This document shows, in pieces, positions 9,457 through 18,707 of a stretch of DNA of 64,000 nt. The DNA is from Virgibacillus halodenitrificans JCM 12304 (GTDB taxonomy: Bacteria; Bacillota; Bacilli; Bacillales; Amphibacillaceae), in the NCBI RefSeq assembly GCF_001310895.1, contig NZ_BAZS01000020.1, forward strand, positions 1-64,000, read 5' to 3'. Every line of letters starts with the position of its first letter. The stretch's first letter is position 1. A program made the position numbers and the translations under genes. The notes below the pieces were generated by a model. The model saw only the letters and a program-made list of their open reading frames with translations, made no database searches and was not told the origin of the DNA.

Positions 9457-9774
9457 AACAAATCCTCCATGCATCATTCCGTTTGATGCCAATTTTAATT
9501 GATTAGCTCTTTATCTACCTTCATTAAATTATAGTTGGAAAAGAGCACCCAAATAAATGATAACACCTTTTTTCTTCACTTTCACGTGGTGCAAATATAT
9601 AAATTATTGTTTTTATAAATTATCTTGCTATATGTTGTTTACTCATTCTTCTAAAAGTGGAGGTATTCTCCTTTCAAAACGGTAATAGTGAACTACCGAA
9701 AGGCACTCAAAATGGACTTCCCTCTATAAACCTTCTAAAATAGACAATATTATGAGTGATAGGGAGACGTTATT
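9457..9774. other. Intergenic gap without a recognised gene
   Basis: Between the divergent peptidase and MATE genes. Apart from a small hairpin (CGGTA at 9680-9684, TACCG at 9694-9698) and AT-rich stretches where both promoters presumably lie, I see no riboswitch or ORF. Confidence 0.5.
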
Positions 9775-11121
9775 ATGAGTATTGCAGAACAAAAACTTGG
9801 TTCTCAAGGTGTCGTTAAAAGTTTCTTTCAGTATTTTATTCCTACAATCTTGGGGATGATGCTGATGTCCGTCAACATTGTGATTGATGGCATCTTTGTT
9901 GGAAACGGTATTGGTTCTGTTGCACTGGCAAGTATTAACGTGGCTGTCCCTGTATGGTCAGTTATTATATCCATCTCCTTGCTCATCGGGATTGGTGGGG
10001 GAACGCTTTACTCTATGGCGACTGGAGCTGGAAAAGGAGAAGAAGCTAAGCAAATCTTTACAACTTCCATGGTCTTAGTTACTATTAGCATCAGTATTAT
10101 TGGAGGCGCAAGTTATTTAGCTTCAGAGCAACTAGCAAATTTATTCGGAGCAAACGAGGAAACATTGCCTTATGCTGTGGATTATTTGCAAATAATTTTT
10201 TTATCGTCTGTTATCATTGCATGGGAGAACGTGATTAGTATTTTCCTACGTAATGATGGAGCACCAAAGCTGGCGATGACTGGACTTATTGTGTCAGCTA
10301 TACTAAATATTGTCCTCAATTATTGGATGATATTTGTTTTGGATTGGGAAGTGAAAGGGGCAGCATTAGCTACGGTTCTAGCAACAGTTGCTGGTTTATT
10401 TGTTTATTTGTTGCATTTTTTCAATAGAAATGCAGGTTTACGATTTACTCGAGCTCGCTTTAAAAATTCGCTCATTCGTCCAATCTCCAAGCTTGGATTT
10501 CCAAACTTTCTTTCAGAGGCAGGCACGGGTGTGTTTGTAATGGGGTATAATCTTGGAATGGCATATTATGCTGGTACGACTGGACTCGCCGCATTTTCTG
10601 TAATCAATTATCTGCATACCTTTATGTTTTTGGCCTTTATTGGAATAGGATCCTCCATTCAACCAATGATCAGTTATTACTATGGTGCGAAAAAATTCAA
10701 TGCCATTAAAGAAACAGTAAAAATTGCTGAAATAACCGGATTTGGGCTTGGCATTCTATTTATTATCATAGGTTATGTAGGATCGGATTTCCTTGTTTCT
10801 ATATTCGGCGTAGCAACAGAGGAAATACGCGATCTCGCGATAAGTGGAATAAAGCTTTTCTTTATAGGATATCTTTTTATGGGGACAAATTTCATATATA
10901 TGACTTATTATCAATCGATCGGTTATGTAAGACCTTCTATTTGGATCACATTGTTCAGAGGATTTATTCTATTAATTGCCTCACTGCTCATCCTGCCAGT
11001 TTGGTTTGGTACTACTGGAATTTGGTTAGCCTTGCCAATATCAGAAGGCTTAGTTGCTATTGTTCTACTGATTTATGCTAGAAAAGAAGTAATGAAACGA
11101 AAATGGAATCAGAAAGTTTAG
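9775..11121 (+). CDS. MATE-family multidrug exporter
   Basis: A 448-residue integral membrane protein with twelve predicted helices in two similar halves, as in MATE (NorM/DinF/MepA-type) cation-coupled exporters. The first half includes QYFIPTILGMMLMSVNIVID and the repeated GSVALASINVAVPV-type helix; the second half starts near LGFPNFLSEAGTGVF. It resembles the MepA branch common in Bacilli. The start is an ATG after AGGGAGACG. It is followed by a hairpin shared with the convergent sigma-54 gene. The substrate cannot be predicted. Confidence 0.9.
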   Translation: MSIAEQKLGSQGVVKSFFQYFIPTILGMMLMSVNIVIDGIFVGNGIGSVALASINVAVPVWSVIISISLLIGIGGGTLYSMATGAGKGEEAKQIFTTSMVLVTISISIIGGASYLASEQLANLFGANEETLPYAVDYLQIIFLSSVIIAWENVISIFLRNDGAPKLAMTGLIVSAILNIVLNYWMIFVLDWEVKGAALATVLATVAGLFVYLLHFFNRNAGLRFTRARFKNSLIRPISKLGFPNFLSEAGTGVFVMGYNLGMAYYAGTTGLAAFSVINYLHTFMFLAFIGIGSSIQPMISYYYGAKKFNAIKETVKIAEITGFGLGILFIIIGYVGSDFLVSIFGVATEEIRDLAISGIKLFFIGYLFMGTNFIYMTYYQSIGYVRPSIWITLFRGFILLIASLLILPVWFGTTGIWLALPISEGLVAIVLLIYARKEVMKRKWNQKV

Positions 11122-11180
11122 TAGTATTGCATTGGGCTTCTGGCAGAACGTAAATAATTATTTCTAAAAAACAATACTAA

Positions 11181-11225
11181 AAAACGATTGGCTTAACGGA
11201 CAGGATGTCAGCCAATCGTTTTTCT
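11181..11225. terminator. Bidirectional terminator between the MATE pump and rpoN
   Basis: AAAACGATTGGCT and AGCCAATCGTTTT form a 13-bp stem with A-runs and T-runs outside, so it can stop transcription from either side. The rpoN stop codon lies in its loop. Confidence 0.88.
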
Positions 11226-12527
11226 TTTGGATGAAGAAAGGATATTTAATTCTTCTCTATATTTAGCAATCGTACGACGAGAAATCGTTATGCCGTTCTT
11301 CTTAAAATGATCTGCAAGTTTTTGATCAGAAAGGGGCCTCTTTCTATTTTCTTGTTGTATTAATTGCTTTAAACGGAGTTTTATCTGGGTTGCAGATGCC
11401 TCAGTCCCATTATCGCCAGCAATCTTTCCTGTGAAAAGCTTTCTCATCTCAAAGCAACCTATTGGTGTTCGAATCACCTTATTGCTTGTTGCCCTGCTAA
11501 TCGTTGATTCATGCATTCCGATTTGGTCAGCAATCTCTTTCAGGGTCATTGGCTTTAAGTGAGTAAACCCTTTTTCAAGAAATGGCTGCTGTCTTTCCAC
11601 AATAGCTTTTGTAATATTTATAATGGTAGTTTTGCGTTGTTCTATGCTTTTTATCAGCCATTTGTACTTATGGTAGTTCTCCCTTATAAAGGCTCCTGCA
11701 TTTGATTGCGTTTGCTTCAAGTGAAGATAAGCTTCATTCAGCCTTACTTTTGGCATAAACGGATCATGAAAAGTAATGGAATATTCGCCGTTCACTTTCT
11801 CTATGGAGACATCTGGATAAAGTATTTGTGTTTCCGAATCTACACTTGCGGAATAGGGCCTGGGATGAAGGGAAGTAATTAAATTAGCTAACTCACTTAA
11901 TTCCTTTTTAGAAATATTAAGTAATTTACCTAGTTCCTGCCACTTTTTATCAGCTAAGAGGTCAAGGTATTCTGCAATAACACACGTGAGCAATGGTTTA
12001 TCCGGATAATAATGTTTGGCTTGAATAGTTAGGCATTCCTTCAGGTTTCGGGAGCCGACTCCAATAGGTTCCAATTGCTGCAATTTATCTATTACCTTCG
12101 CCACTTTTTCTGTCGATATACAAAGATCTTCAGCTATCTTTCTATCTTGCATTGGTATGTAGCCATGATCATCCAAATTAAGAATAATATATTTCATTAT
12201 TTTTTGTTCTTGTTTTGTAATGGAAAGGTAATTTACTTGTTCAAGTAAATCCTCACATCGATTCGAGTTTTTACTTGCAATAGTTGACAAAGGATTAAAA
12301 TTATTGTCTTGTGTATTTACTGTCCTGGAAGCAGAAGAGCTTTCTCCATAATAATTGTCTAAGCCAAGCGTTTGCTCTTCCAGCTCAATCAATGGATTTT
12401 CCGTAGCGTGTTCCTGAATGAAATGCGATAATTCCAACGCGGAATATTGTAAGAGGGCAATAGATTGCCTGAGCTCTGTTGTCATAACTAAGTTCATTGT
12501 TTGTTTTTGAAAAAGACCTAGTTCCAT
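11208..12527 (-). CDS. rpoN: RNA polymerase sigma-54 factor (SigL)
   Basis: Sigma factor that directs RNA polymerase to -24/-12 promoters and needs an enhancer-binding activator. The 439-residue protein has the Gln-rich region I (MELGLFQKQTMNLVMTTELR), an acidic middle, the core-binding domain, the HTH (MTLKEIADQIGMHESTISRA) and the RpoN box near the C-terminus, here SRRTIAKYREELNI. Start ATG 12527 follows a G-rich ribosome site; a TTG two codons upstream is possible. No sigma-54 activator or -24/-12 promoter was recognised in this window, so its targets lie elsewhere. Confidence 0.95.
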   Translation of the reverse strand: MELGLFQKQTMNLVMTTELRQSIALLQYSALELSHFIQEHATENPLIELEEQTLGLDNYYGESSSASRTVNTQDNNFNPLSTIASKNSNRCEDLLEQVNYLSITKQEQKIMKYIILNLDDHGYIPMQDRKIAEDLCISTEKVAKVIDKLQQLEPIGVGSRNLKECLTIQAKHYYPDKPLLTCVIAEYLDLLADKKWQELGKLLNISKKELSELANLITSLHPRPYSASVDSETQILYPDVSIEKVNGEYSITFHDPFMPKVRLNEAYLHLKQTQSNAGAFIRENYHKYKWLIKSIEQRKTTIINITKAIVERQQPFLEKGFTHLKPMTLKEIADQIGMHESTISRATSNKVIRTPIGCFEMRKLFTGKIAGDNGTEASATQIKLRLKQLIQQENRKRPLSDQKLADHFKKNGITISRRTIAKYREELNILSSSKRKTIG

Positions 12528-12754
12528 AATCAACCCCCCCAGTTATTTTAAAACAAGTATGCGCTTACATAGTTATTGAAAATAGTATGTATATCATCCT
12601 ATTATTATACTAAACAATTTTATTCTTTTTGTATAGGGGAACATAAAGAATGAAGAACTAGGTACATGCAATGTTGCTTTCAAGCTGGTATGTTTTCTTA
12701 TACCGGAAAACAGGTATAATAGGAATAGCTTGGTCAAGAGAAGGAGGGACAATC

Positions 12755-13204
12755 ATGTTCAAGAAGAAAAAAGCAAAGCACTCTCCAGAATTAGAGGAAT
12801 TTAACGCTGAGGAAGCGATTAAGGGCAAAAGTTCTTATTTCACGGATCAAGCGTTTAAAGATAAATTAGGTAAGTATGCCAAAAAGCTAGGGATTAAAAT
12901 ATCTTACTATAGTTTATTACTGTTCTATGCGTTCAAAAGTCCTGCAACTTCAAAGAAGGATAAGTTAACGATTGCTGGAGCTTTGGGTTATTTAATTCTA
13001 CCAGTAGACGCCATTCCGGATTTCATTCCTGTAGCAGGTTTAACAGATGATGCCAGTGTCATTCTTTATGCTGTTTACCGAGTAATCTCAAGTATTGATG
13101 ATGATGTTAAGGCACGAGCTGATCAGAAAATGAAGAAGCTTTTTGGAGTTCATTATCTGGCGAAAACAGAAGATATCGATAGTAAACTGAATCCCACTAC
13201 TTAA
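12755..13204 (+). CDS. YkvA-like DUF1232 membrane protein
   Basis: A 149-residue protein with a DUF1232 domain, recognised by LILPVDAIPDFIPVAGLTDD around residues 80-105. That segment and the one before it are probable membrane hairpins. The start at 12755 follows AGGAGG; an upstream in-frame ATG at 12671 has no site. The N-terminus is Lys-rich. Homologues (B. subtilis YkvA) have no agreed function. A strong bidirectional terminator follows. Confidence 0.8.
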   Translation: MFKKKKAKHSPELEEFNAEEAIKGKSSYFTDQAFKDKLGKYAKKLGIKISYYSLLLFYAFKSPATSKKDKLTIAGALGYLILPVDAIPDFIPVAGLTDDASVILYAVYRVISSIDDDVKARADQKMKKLFGVHYLAKTEDIDSKLNPTT

Positions 13205-13241
13205 AACACAAACCGGAAGTTTATCTTCCGGTTTGTGTTTT
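13203..13241. terminator. Bidirectional terminator between ykvA-like gene and NCS2 permease
   Basis: A 17-bp perfect stem (5' arm AAAACACAAACCGGAAG) with a 5-base loop. It serves both convergent genes and overlaps the 3' end of each. Confidence 0.92.
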
Positions 13242-14588
13242 ATTACCCTCATCGGAGACCTTCACTTGCATATCATTAGAGACACTTTTCCGGAAATTGT
13301 TTTTCTCCTTAAACACATTTTCCATTATTAGAGAAAGTGAGATGCCGACTAATAAACCGTTACTAATAAGTGGCTGTATCGTTTCTGGTAGTGACTCAAA
13401 ATTGTATTCGGGCATTGTCATGATAATGATGCCACAAAAAATAGGTATACCTAACCTGTAAACGTTCATTGTACTGAATTCTACTTCTTTAAAAAAATTC
13501 CATAATGAACCCAATAATTGCAAGTAAGCAACAAACAACACGGCACTCCCAATACTGAGTGGAAGCAAGGAAAAGAATTGTCCAATGATGGGGATTACGC
13601 CCATCATTAAAAACATGGCTCCTCCTAGAGCGAAGGGGAGAATTCTATAAATTGCCGTCTGTTTTAGAAAGCCAATGGACGAAACGTATGGGGCGTATGG
13701 CACAAGCCCAAATAAAGCTGCAATACAAGTGGAAATCCCTGTAAGAGTAAAAGAAGCGCGATATTGTTGCTTGGTGGTATGGTTTCCATAGAATTCATCC
13801 GTTCCTTTAAGCGCACCAAAGGTATTTGCTGTGTTTAATATACCAGTTAAAACAGCGGTGATAATAATGCCACTATTCCATGTCGGACTACCTAAAGGAA
13901 ATATTTTATAACTTTCTGGTTGTGTTGAACTTATTCCGTTATTCGGTTTAAATATAATTTCATATAAAATCCAACCAACAATGATCCCAATTAGCAAACT
14001 ATATCGACTTATAGGAGCTGGGGCTTTTACCGTTATAATCATAACAAAGATGGCAATTAGTATTGATAACAACGAAATGGTCACATTAATATGGCCAGAT
14101 GGGGTATGCTGTCCAAAAGGAATCCCAAGCATACCTTTCATAAAAATCCCAATCAATTGGCATCCAAATAAAAACATAAAGACACCCATTACAGAAGAAT
14201 TAAATAATAAAGCTAACCTCGGCCCCCATCCTGCCAAACCAATCAATACAGTCAAGCCTCCCGATAGGAGAACACCTACTGTTAAACTGCCCCCCACTTC
14301 TTCCATAGAGACACCTTGTGCAGAAGCGGTTGTAATTACTGTTAAAATTACCCCCCACCATAATCCCGATTGCCCTTCCATAATGGCCCGTTGATGGCCA
14401 AGAAAAGCTTGTAAGATACAAGCAATCCCAGTCACTATAAAGGAAAGCTGGATCAATGGAATGGTTTCTTCCTGTGATAGGGAGAATGCAGCACCGATAG
14501 TAATAGGGATAACGATAATATTTGAAAAGATAAAGAACAACCATTGAATCCCTGCAAACCAGTTAGAAGGAAGGCGTAACTCTTTCAC
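13221..14588 (-). CDS. NCS2-family nucleobase permease, YwdJ-like
   Basis: A 455-residue transporter with about 12-14 hydrophobic helices, of the uracil/xanthine:cation symporter family. Conserved features are the QSGLWWG-type segment in the middle of the first half and ILNTANTFGALKGTDEFYGN, which corresponds to the substrate-binding helix region of NCS2 proteins. It most resembles YwdJ of B. subtilis, which also lies near ung, as here (ung starts 2.2 kb away). No purine riboswitch core is visible in the 287-base gap upstream. The substrate could be uracil, xanthine or another base. Confidence 0.85.
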   Translation of the reverse strand: MKELRLPSNWFAGIQWLFFIFSNIIVIPITIGAAFSLSQEETIPLIQLSFIVTGIACILQAFLGHQRAIMEGQSGLWWGVILTVITTASAQGVSMEEVGGSLTVGVLLSGGLTVLIGLAGWGPRLALLFNSSVMGVFMFLFGCQLIGIFMKGMLGIPFGQHTPSGHINVTISLLSILIAIFVMIITVKAPAPISRYSLLIGIIVGWILYEIIFKPNNGISSTQPESYKIFPLGSPTWNSGIIITAVLTGILNTANTFGALKGTDEFYGNHTTKQQYRASFTLTGISTCIAALFGLVPYAPYVSSIGFLKQTAIYRILPFALGGAMFLMMGVIPIIGQFFSLLPLSIGSAVLFVAYLQLLGSLWNFFKEVEFSTMNVYRLGIPIFCGIIIMTMPEYNFESLPETIQPLISNGLLVGISLSLIMENVFKEKNNFRKSVSNDMQVKVSDEGNKTQTGR

Positions 14589-14774
14589 TCTTTTTCACCT
14601 GCTTACTATTTAATGATTGAAAATTATTTTTATTCGGTTTAATTAATACTATTACTTTAGCAGATTAAACATAGAAAATCATTATTATTTATGCAGAATG
14701 TGGAAAATGGTAAACAACTCCTAGAAATCTCTTGATAATTAAAAAAATTGTTATAAAAATCGTTAATTCATGCT

Positions 14775-14800
14775 CAAAGCCCTGCAAATTTTGTCGATAA
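14775..14800 (+). promoter_or_regulatory. Sigma-D-like promoter for the chemoreceptor gene
   Basis: CAAA and GTCGATAA are spaced 14 bases apart. The Bacillus sigma-D consensus is TAAA-N15-GCCGATAT, so the -10 matches at six of eight positions. It lies 76 bases before an mcp gene, the usual target class of sigma-D. Confidence 0.5.
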
Positions 14801-14875
14801 TAGAGGTGACAGTTTACTGATTGGTATATCAGAAGTCATTCGGCTGTTAATAACTATAAAAGAAGGTAACGTCTA

Positions 14876-16621
14876 ATGAAAAAGTTTAATTTTCACTCTC
14901 TAAAACCAAAATTGGTGATTGTATCAATACTATTACTTGTGATACCAATGACAATTCTTGGTTTTATCAGCTATTCAAAGTCTAAGGAAAGTCTTAATGA
15001 GCTTGGAATTACGAATTTGAAAAATAGCGTTGAAATGACACTTGGAACGATCCATTCTTTAAACGAGGAAGTAGAACGGGGAGATCTGTCATTGGAAGAA
15101 GCTCAAGAGAAAGTTAAAAAATCGATTCTTGGTGAAAAGGGAAATGACGGAACTAGACCGATTAATCCAAATATTGATTTAGGAGAGCATGGTTATATTT
15201 TTATCTTGGATGAAGACGGCACCCAGATCGCACATCCTACTCATGAAGGAGATAATAATTGGGATAGTGCAGATCCTAATGGCTTCATGTCAACCCAAGC
15301 TATTATAAAGCAAGGTGAACGTGGTGGGCTAACTTATTTTCATTGGCCCTTACCGAACAATGAAGATGTAATTGAAAAGAAGGTTGCTTATTCGAAGACA
15401 GATCCTACATGGGGATGGACGGTTGCAGCGAGCACATATATGATGGATTTTAATAAATCTGCTCAGCAAATTTTAAATGTGATTATTATAGTAGGAGTAT
15501 TAGCAATACTTTTAGGTGCTACAGTGATATGGATTTTTGCTAACAAAATTACTAAACCGATTAATTTGGTTGCAGAAGAAATGAATTATTTGTCGAATGG
15601 GGATTTGAGTCGAGAAGAAGTTATCGTGAGGACGAAAGATGAGACACGACAGCTTGCTGATGCGATGAACCATCTTCAACAGAGATTGAGAGGGATTATT
15701 TCTAATGTCGCTAGAGCATCAAAAAAAATGACCTCTCAAAGTGAAGAACTAACGCAATCAGCAACAGAAGTAAAAGAAGGGTCAGAACAAGTAGCTATTA
15801 CAATGCAGGAACTTGCAAGTGGAGCTGAGAACCAAGCCAATAGTGCAAGTGAATTATCTACATCAATGCAAACATTTACTGAACAAGTAGAGGATGCAAA
15901 TGAAAAAGGAAAAATGATTGAAAACTCATCTGGGACGGTTATGGAGATTACAAAAGAAGGAAATGATTTAATGGTTTCTTCCATGTTACAAATGGAGAAG
16001 ATTGACCAAATTGTAAAAGAAGCAGTTCAAAAGGTGAGTGGACTAGATGAACAAACGCAAGAAATATCCAAGTTGGTAGCTGTAATAAAAGCAATTGCTG
16101 ATCAAACGAATCTACTTGCTTTAAATGCGGCTATTGAAGCAGCAAGAGCGGGTGAGCATGGAAAAGGGTTTGCGGTGGTGGCTGATGAAGTGAGAAAATT
16201 GGCTGAACAGGTTGCATCGTCTGTTACCGATATTACAAATATTGTAGAATCCATTCAAAATGAATCGAGTATTGTTACTGATTCTCTAGAAAGCGGTTAT
16301 CAAGAAGTTAAACAAGGAACTAACCAAATTCAAGAAACTGGTGAACGCTTCAACCGAATTGAAGACGCAGTTAATGATGTTGTCAGCAGTATTAAAGGCG
16401 TCTCTGATAATTTGGCTAGAATAGTGAATGACAGTCAAAAAATGAGCAGCTCTATTGAAGACATTGCTGCCATTTCAGAAGAATCAGCAGCTGGAATTGA
16501 GGAAACATCGGCTTCTTCCCAACAAACGACTAGTTCTATGGAACAAGTATCCGCAAATTCGCAGTCATTAGCTGACCTCGCTGAAGAACTAAATGAAGTA
16601 GTAAATGAATTTAAACTATAA
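14876..16621 (+). CDS. Methyl-accepting chemotaxis protein with Cache sensor
   Basis: A 581-residue transmembrane chemoreceptor. Helix TM1 spans about residues 10-30. The extracellular part (about 35-200) is a single Cache-type sensor with [19 protein letters not shown] and [10 protein letters not shown]2 is at about 202-224, and a HAMP domain follows. The cytoplasmic signalling tip contains [20 protein letters not shown] and [16 protein letters not shown]-type text (here [17 protein letters not shown]), which binds CheA and CheW. The ligand is unknown; Cache domains often bind small organic acids or amino acids. A sigma-D-like promoter precedes it, and a hairpin with T-run follows at 16674. 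Confidence 0.95.
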   Translation: MKKFNFHSLKPKLVIVSILLLVIPMTILGFISYSKSKESLNELGITNLKNSVEMTLGTIHSLNEEVERGDLSLEEAQEKVKKSILGEKGNDGTRPINPNIDLGEHGYIFILDEDGTQIAHPTHEGDNNWDSADPNGFMSTQAIIKQGERGGLTYFHWPLPNNEDVIEKKVAYSKTDPTWGWTVAASTYMMDFNKSAQQILNVIIIVGVLAILLGATVIWIFANKITKPINLVAEEMNYLSNGDLSREEVIVRTKDETRQLADAMNHLQQRLRGIISNVARASKKMTSQSEELTQSATEVKEGSEQVAITMQELASGAENQANSASELSTSMQTFTEQVEDANEKGKMIENSSGTVMEITKEGNDLMVSSMLQMEKIDQIVKEAVQKVSGLDEQTQEISKLVAVIKAIADQTNLLALNAAIEAARAGEHGKGFAVVADEVRKLAEQVASSVTDITNIVESIQNESSIVTDSLESGYQEVKQGTNQIQETGERFNRIEDAVNDVVSSIKGVSDNLARIVNDSQKMSSSIEDIAAISEESAAGIEETSASSQQTTSSMEQVSANSQSLADLAEELNEVVNEFKL

Positions 16622-16673
16622 AAATGGTTTGGGACTATCAATTTTAACCTTCTTAGCAAAGATGAAATTTAAC

Positions 16674-16708
16674 AAAAGACGGACGCTTTAATAAGCTTCT
16701 GTCTTTTT
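16674..16708 (+). terminator. Terminator after the chemoreceptor gene
   Basis: Outer stem AAAAGAC / GTCTTTT with an inner imperfect AGC-rich stem and a T-run; about 53 bases after the stop. Confidence 0.65.
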
Positions 16709-16771
16709 GTAGCTTCGCTAACGGGTTCTACGTTAAAATTATTGTGAGGTTAAATAGAAGGAGAGTACAAA

Positions 16772-17446
16772 TTGCAAAAACAAATTTTAAAAAATGACTG
16801 GGCTGATTTACTAGCAGAAGAGTTTGAAAAAGAGTACTATATTGCGTTGCGAGAGTTTTTAAAAGGTGAATACAATAATCATAACGTTTACCCACAAATG
16901 GATGATATTTTTAATGCATTGCATCTTACTCCATTTAAGGATGTGAAAGTGGTTATACTTGGGCAGGATCCTTATCATGGGCCGAATCAAGCGCAAGGTC
17001 TCAGTTTTTCAGTGCAGAAAGGTGTAAAAGTACCGCCGTCTTTAAAAAATATTTTTCAAGAATTAGAGAATGATATTGGATGTCCAAAGCCTGATCATGG
17101 AGATTTAACAAAATGGACAAGACAGGGTGTATTGCTTCTGAATTCTGTTCTTACAGTTAGAGAGGGGCAGCCACACTCTCATCAAAATAAAGGATGGGAG
17201 ATTTTTACCAATCGGGTAATCGAAGTCTTAAACAAAAAGGAAGCACCAATCGTCTATATTCTTTGGGGAAGGGCCGCACAAAAGAAGGAGGAACTAATTA
17301 ACGTAGAAAAACACACTATAATTAGATCTCCCCATCCAAGCCCCTTCTCTGCAAGACGCGGTTTTTTTGGCAGTAAGCCATTTTCAAAAACGAATCAATA
17401 CTTGAGAAAGTCTAAACAAACCGAAGTGGATTGGTGTCTAGACTAA
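16772..17446 (+). CDS. ung: Uracil-DNA glycosylase
   Basis: Base-excision-repair enzyme that removes uracil from DNA. The 224-residue product has all family-1 motifs: GQDPYHG with the catalytic Asp66, the AQGLSFSV uracil pocket, and [13 protein letters not shown] with catalytic His188. The start is a TTG at 16772 with GAAGGAGAG six bases upstream; no ATG fits. Length equals that of B. subtilis Ung. It appears monocistronic. Confidence 0.96.
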   Translation: MQKQILKNDWADLLAEEFEKEYYIALREFLKGEYNNHNVYPQMDDIFNALHLTPFKDVKVVILGQDPYHGPNQAQGLSFSVQKGVKVPPSLKNIFQELENDIGCPKPDHGDLTKWTRQGVLLLNSVLTVREGQPHSHQNKGWEIFTNRVIEVLNKKEAPIVYILWGRAAQKKEELINVEKHTIIRSPHPSPFSARRGFFGSKPFSKTNQYLRKSKQTEVDWCLD

Positions 17447-17600
17447 AAAGTATACAAACAAATTTGCTTTTCATGATCTCAGATGCGTTGTTTTAAACTA
17501 ATAACTTTGCAGGCGCAGAATGGTAAAAAAAGCAATTAATTCGCTAAACTAAAACTACTCTCAAGTAAAATAGTAATTTTATTTCATAACGGTTTAATGT

Positions 17601-18470
17601 CTACACTTTAATATCTTTTAGATCATTTGTTGCCTTAATAAAGGAAGGGGGATGTTGATCTGTATATTCTAAGGCCCCTTTCCCACCCAAATAAAAGTTA
17701 GTTTGTGGGTGTGTCTTGGCAAACTCATCCCAATGCTTCAACAGTCCAGGTTCTGTTTTAAAAGGAATATCAGTTGTTGCAGAAAGTAAAACGGTTTTTG
17801 GTTGCAAGGATTCTGTTAACCGTTCTATTGTTCCTGGAGCAGGAGAGGGGCCAAGCAATAAGGTTCTGCATCCTTTTAAAGTTAAGGGAAGCAAATTAAT
17901 ATGTAAAGGTAATTCATGCCGTTCCTCAGGCAAGCATGCTCCAATAACTAAGGGAGCATTTTCTAAGGTAGGAAGATTTCTTCTTACTTGTATTAAAAAG
18001 TCACGGATAACCATACTACTTACAGTTTCCTGGCTTTCACTCCATTCTCCGTTTTCCCATCTATTTCCTATTTCCTTTAGAAATGGGCGGATGACCTCTT
18101 CAATCATTAATTCCAATCCGTAAAAATAATATGCTTGTTTTAATACTTGGCTCATCTGTACTTCTTTATAGTATTTTCCATGTTCCAAAAGCTGTATCGT
18201 GTAATTATTATAATCAACCTCACTATTTTTGTTTGCTTTATATATCTTTTTTACTTCATTAATCGCTTTTCCAGTAGTAAGTCCCTCTGCTTTCAGCTCT
18301 TTTACATGAAGAAGACAATTTATATCCGCTTGTCTATATACGCGATAACCATTATCTAAACGCGTTGGGCTCACCACATTGTATCTATCCTCCCATTTGC
18401 GGATTACTTGCTTGGAAAGTCCTGTGATGGTAGCAACTTGATTAATATAATAATGTGTTTCAGTATTCAT
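17601..18470 (-). CDS. MerR-family regulator with B12-type sensor domain (CarH/LitR-like)
   Basis: A 289-residue regulator divergent from the carotenoid operon. Residues 8-75 are a MerR winged helix (TGLSKQVIRKWEDRY, NGYRVYRQADI). Residues 85-165 resemble the four-helix cobalamin-cap domain and residues 172-285 the cobalamin-binding Rossmann domain of CarH/LitR, which repress carotenoid genes in the dark with adenosyl-B12. The cap motif W-x9-E-H is W138-x9-E148-T149 here, so its His is lost. The B12 loop D-x-H-x-x-G reads E183-R-H185-E-L-P188: the cobalt-ligating His is kept, the Gly is replaced. It is most likely the local crt regulator; whether it still binds B12 or senses light is open. 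Confidence 0.82.
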   Translation of the reverse strand: MNTETHYYINQVATITGLSKQVIRKWEDRYNVVSPTRLDNGYRVYRQADINCLLHVKELKAEGLTTGKAINEVKKIYKANKNSEVDYNNYTIQLLEHGKYYKEVQMSQVLKQAYYFYGLELMIEEVIRPFLKEIGNRWENGEWSESQETVSSMVIRDFLIQVRRNLPTLENAPLVIGACLPEERHELPLHINLLPLTLKGCRTLLLGPSPAPGTIERLTESLQPKTVLLSATTDIPFKTEPGLLKHWDEFAKTHPQTNFYLGGKGALEYTDQHPPSFIKATNDLKDIKV

Positions 18471-18503
18471 ATCCTTCCATCCAATCCTTTATTATTAATT
18501 ATA

Positions 18504-18533
18504 TGTACAATGTTAATACCCTAACGTTGTACA
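18504..18533. promoter_or_regulatory. Inverted-repeat operator in the crt control region
   Basis: TGTACAATGTTA, six bases, then TAACGTTGTACA: a 12-bp inverted repeat with one mismatch. It lies 34 bases from the regulator start codon and about 40 bases upstream of the crt promoter match. The symmetry and position suit binding by the divergent MerR-type protein, possibly as autorepressor. Confidence 0.65.
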
Positions 18534-18573
18534 AGGCAAACCTTTTTCTTTTAGAAAAAAAAATGGATACCAG

Positions 18574-18598
18574 GTTTATTTATTTTGAACCAGGGTAT
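18574..18598 (+). promoter_or_regulatory. Sigma-B-like promoter for the crt operon
   Basis: GTTTAT, 13 bases, GGGTAT. The Bacillus/Staphylococcus sigma-B consensus is GTTTAA-N12-15-GGGTAT, so 11 of 12 positions match with ideal spacing. It is 110 bases before crtN. The S. aureus crt operon is also sigma-B dependent. Confidence 0.6.
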
Positions 18599-18639
18599 TT
18601 AAACTATACAGAGTCGACGTCCTTTAAGCCTCCTTTTGT

Positions 18640-18667
18640 TGTATAAGGTTGTGAAAAACCCTATACA
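18640..18667. promoter_or_regulatory. Second inverted repeat near crtN
   Basis: TGTATAAGG, ten bases, CCCTATACA: a 9-bp inverted repeat with one mismatch, 40 bases before crtN. Its right half shares CTATACAGA with a copy at 18604-18612, so the element may be a cluster of half-sites downstream of the promoter. Confidence 0.4.
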
Positions 18668-18707
18668 GAAATTGATCGCAGTCAAAGTTTAAAATAGGAG
18701 GAAAATT

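Noticed and set aside
11208-12527. Sigma-54 (-24/-12) promoters near rpoN or elsewhere in the window
   Set aside because: No TGGCAC-N5-TTGC match with correct spacing was found by eye.
14589-14875. Purine riboswitch before the nucleobase permease
   Set aside because: The conserved core and pairing of the purine aptamer could not be found on the minus strand.
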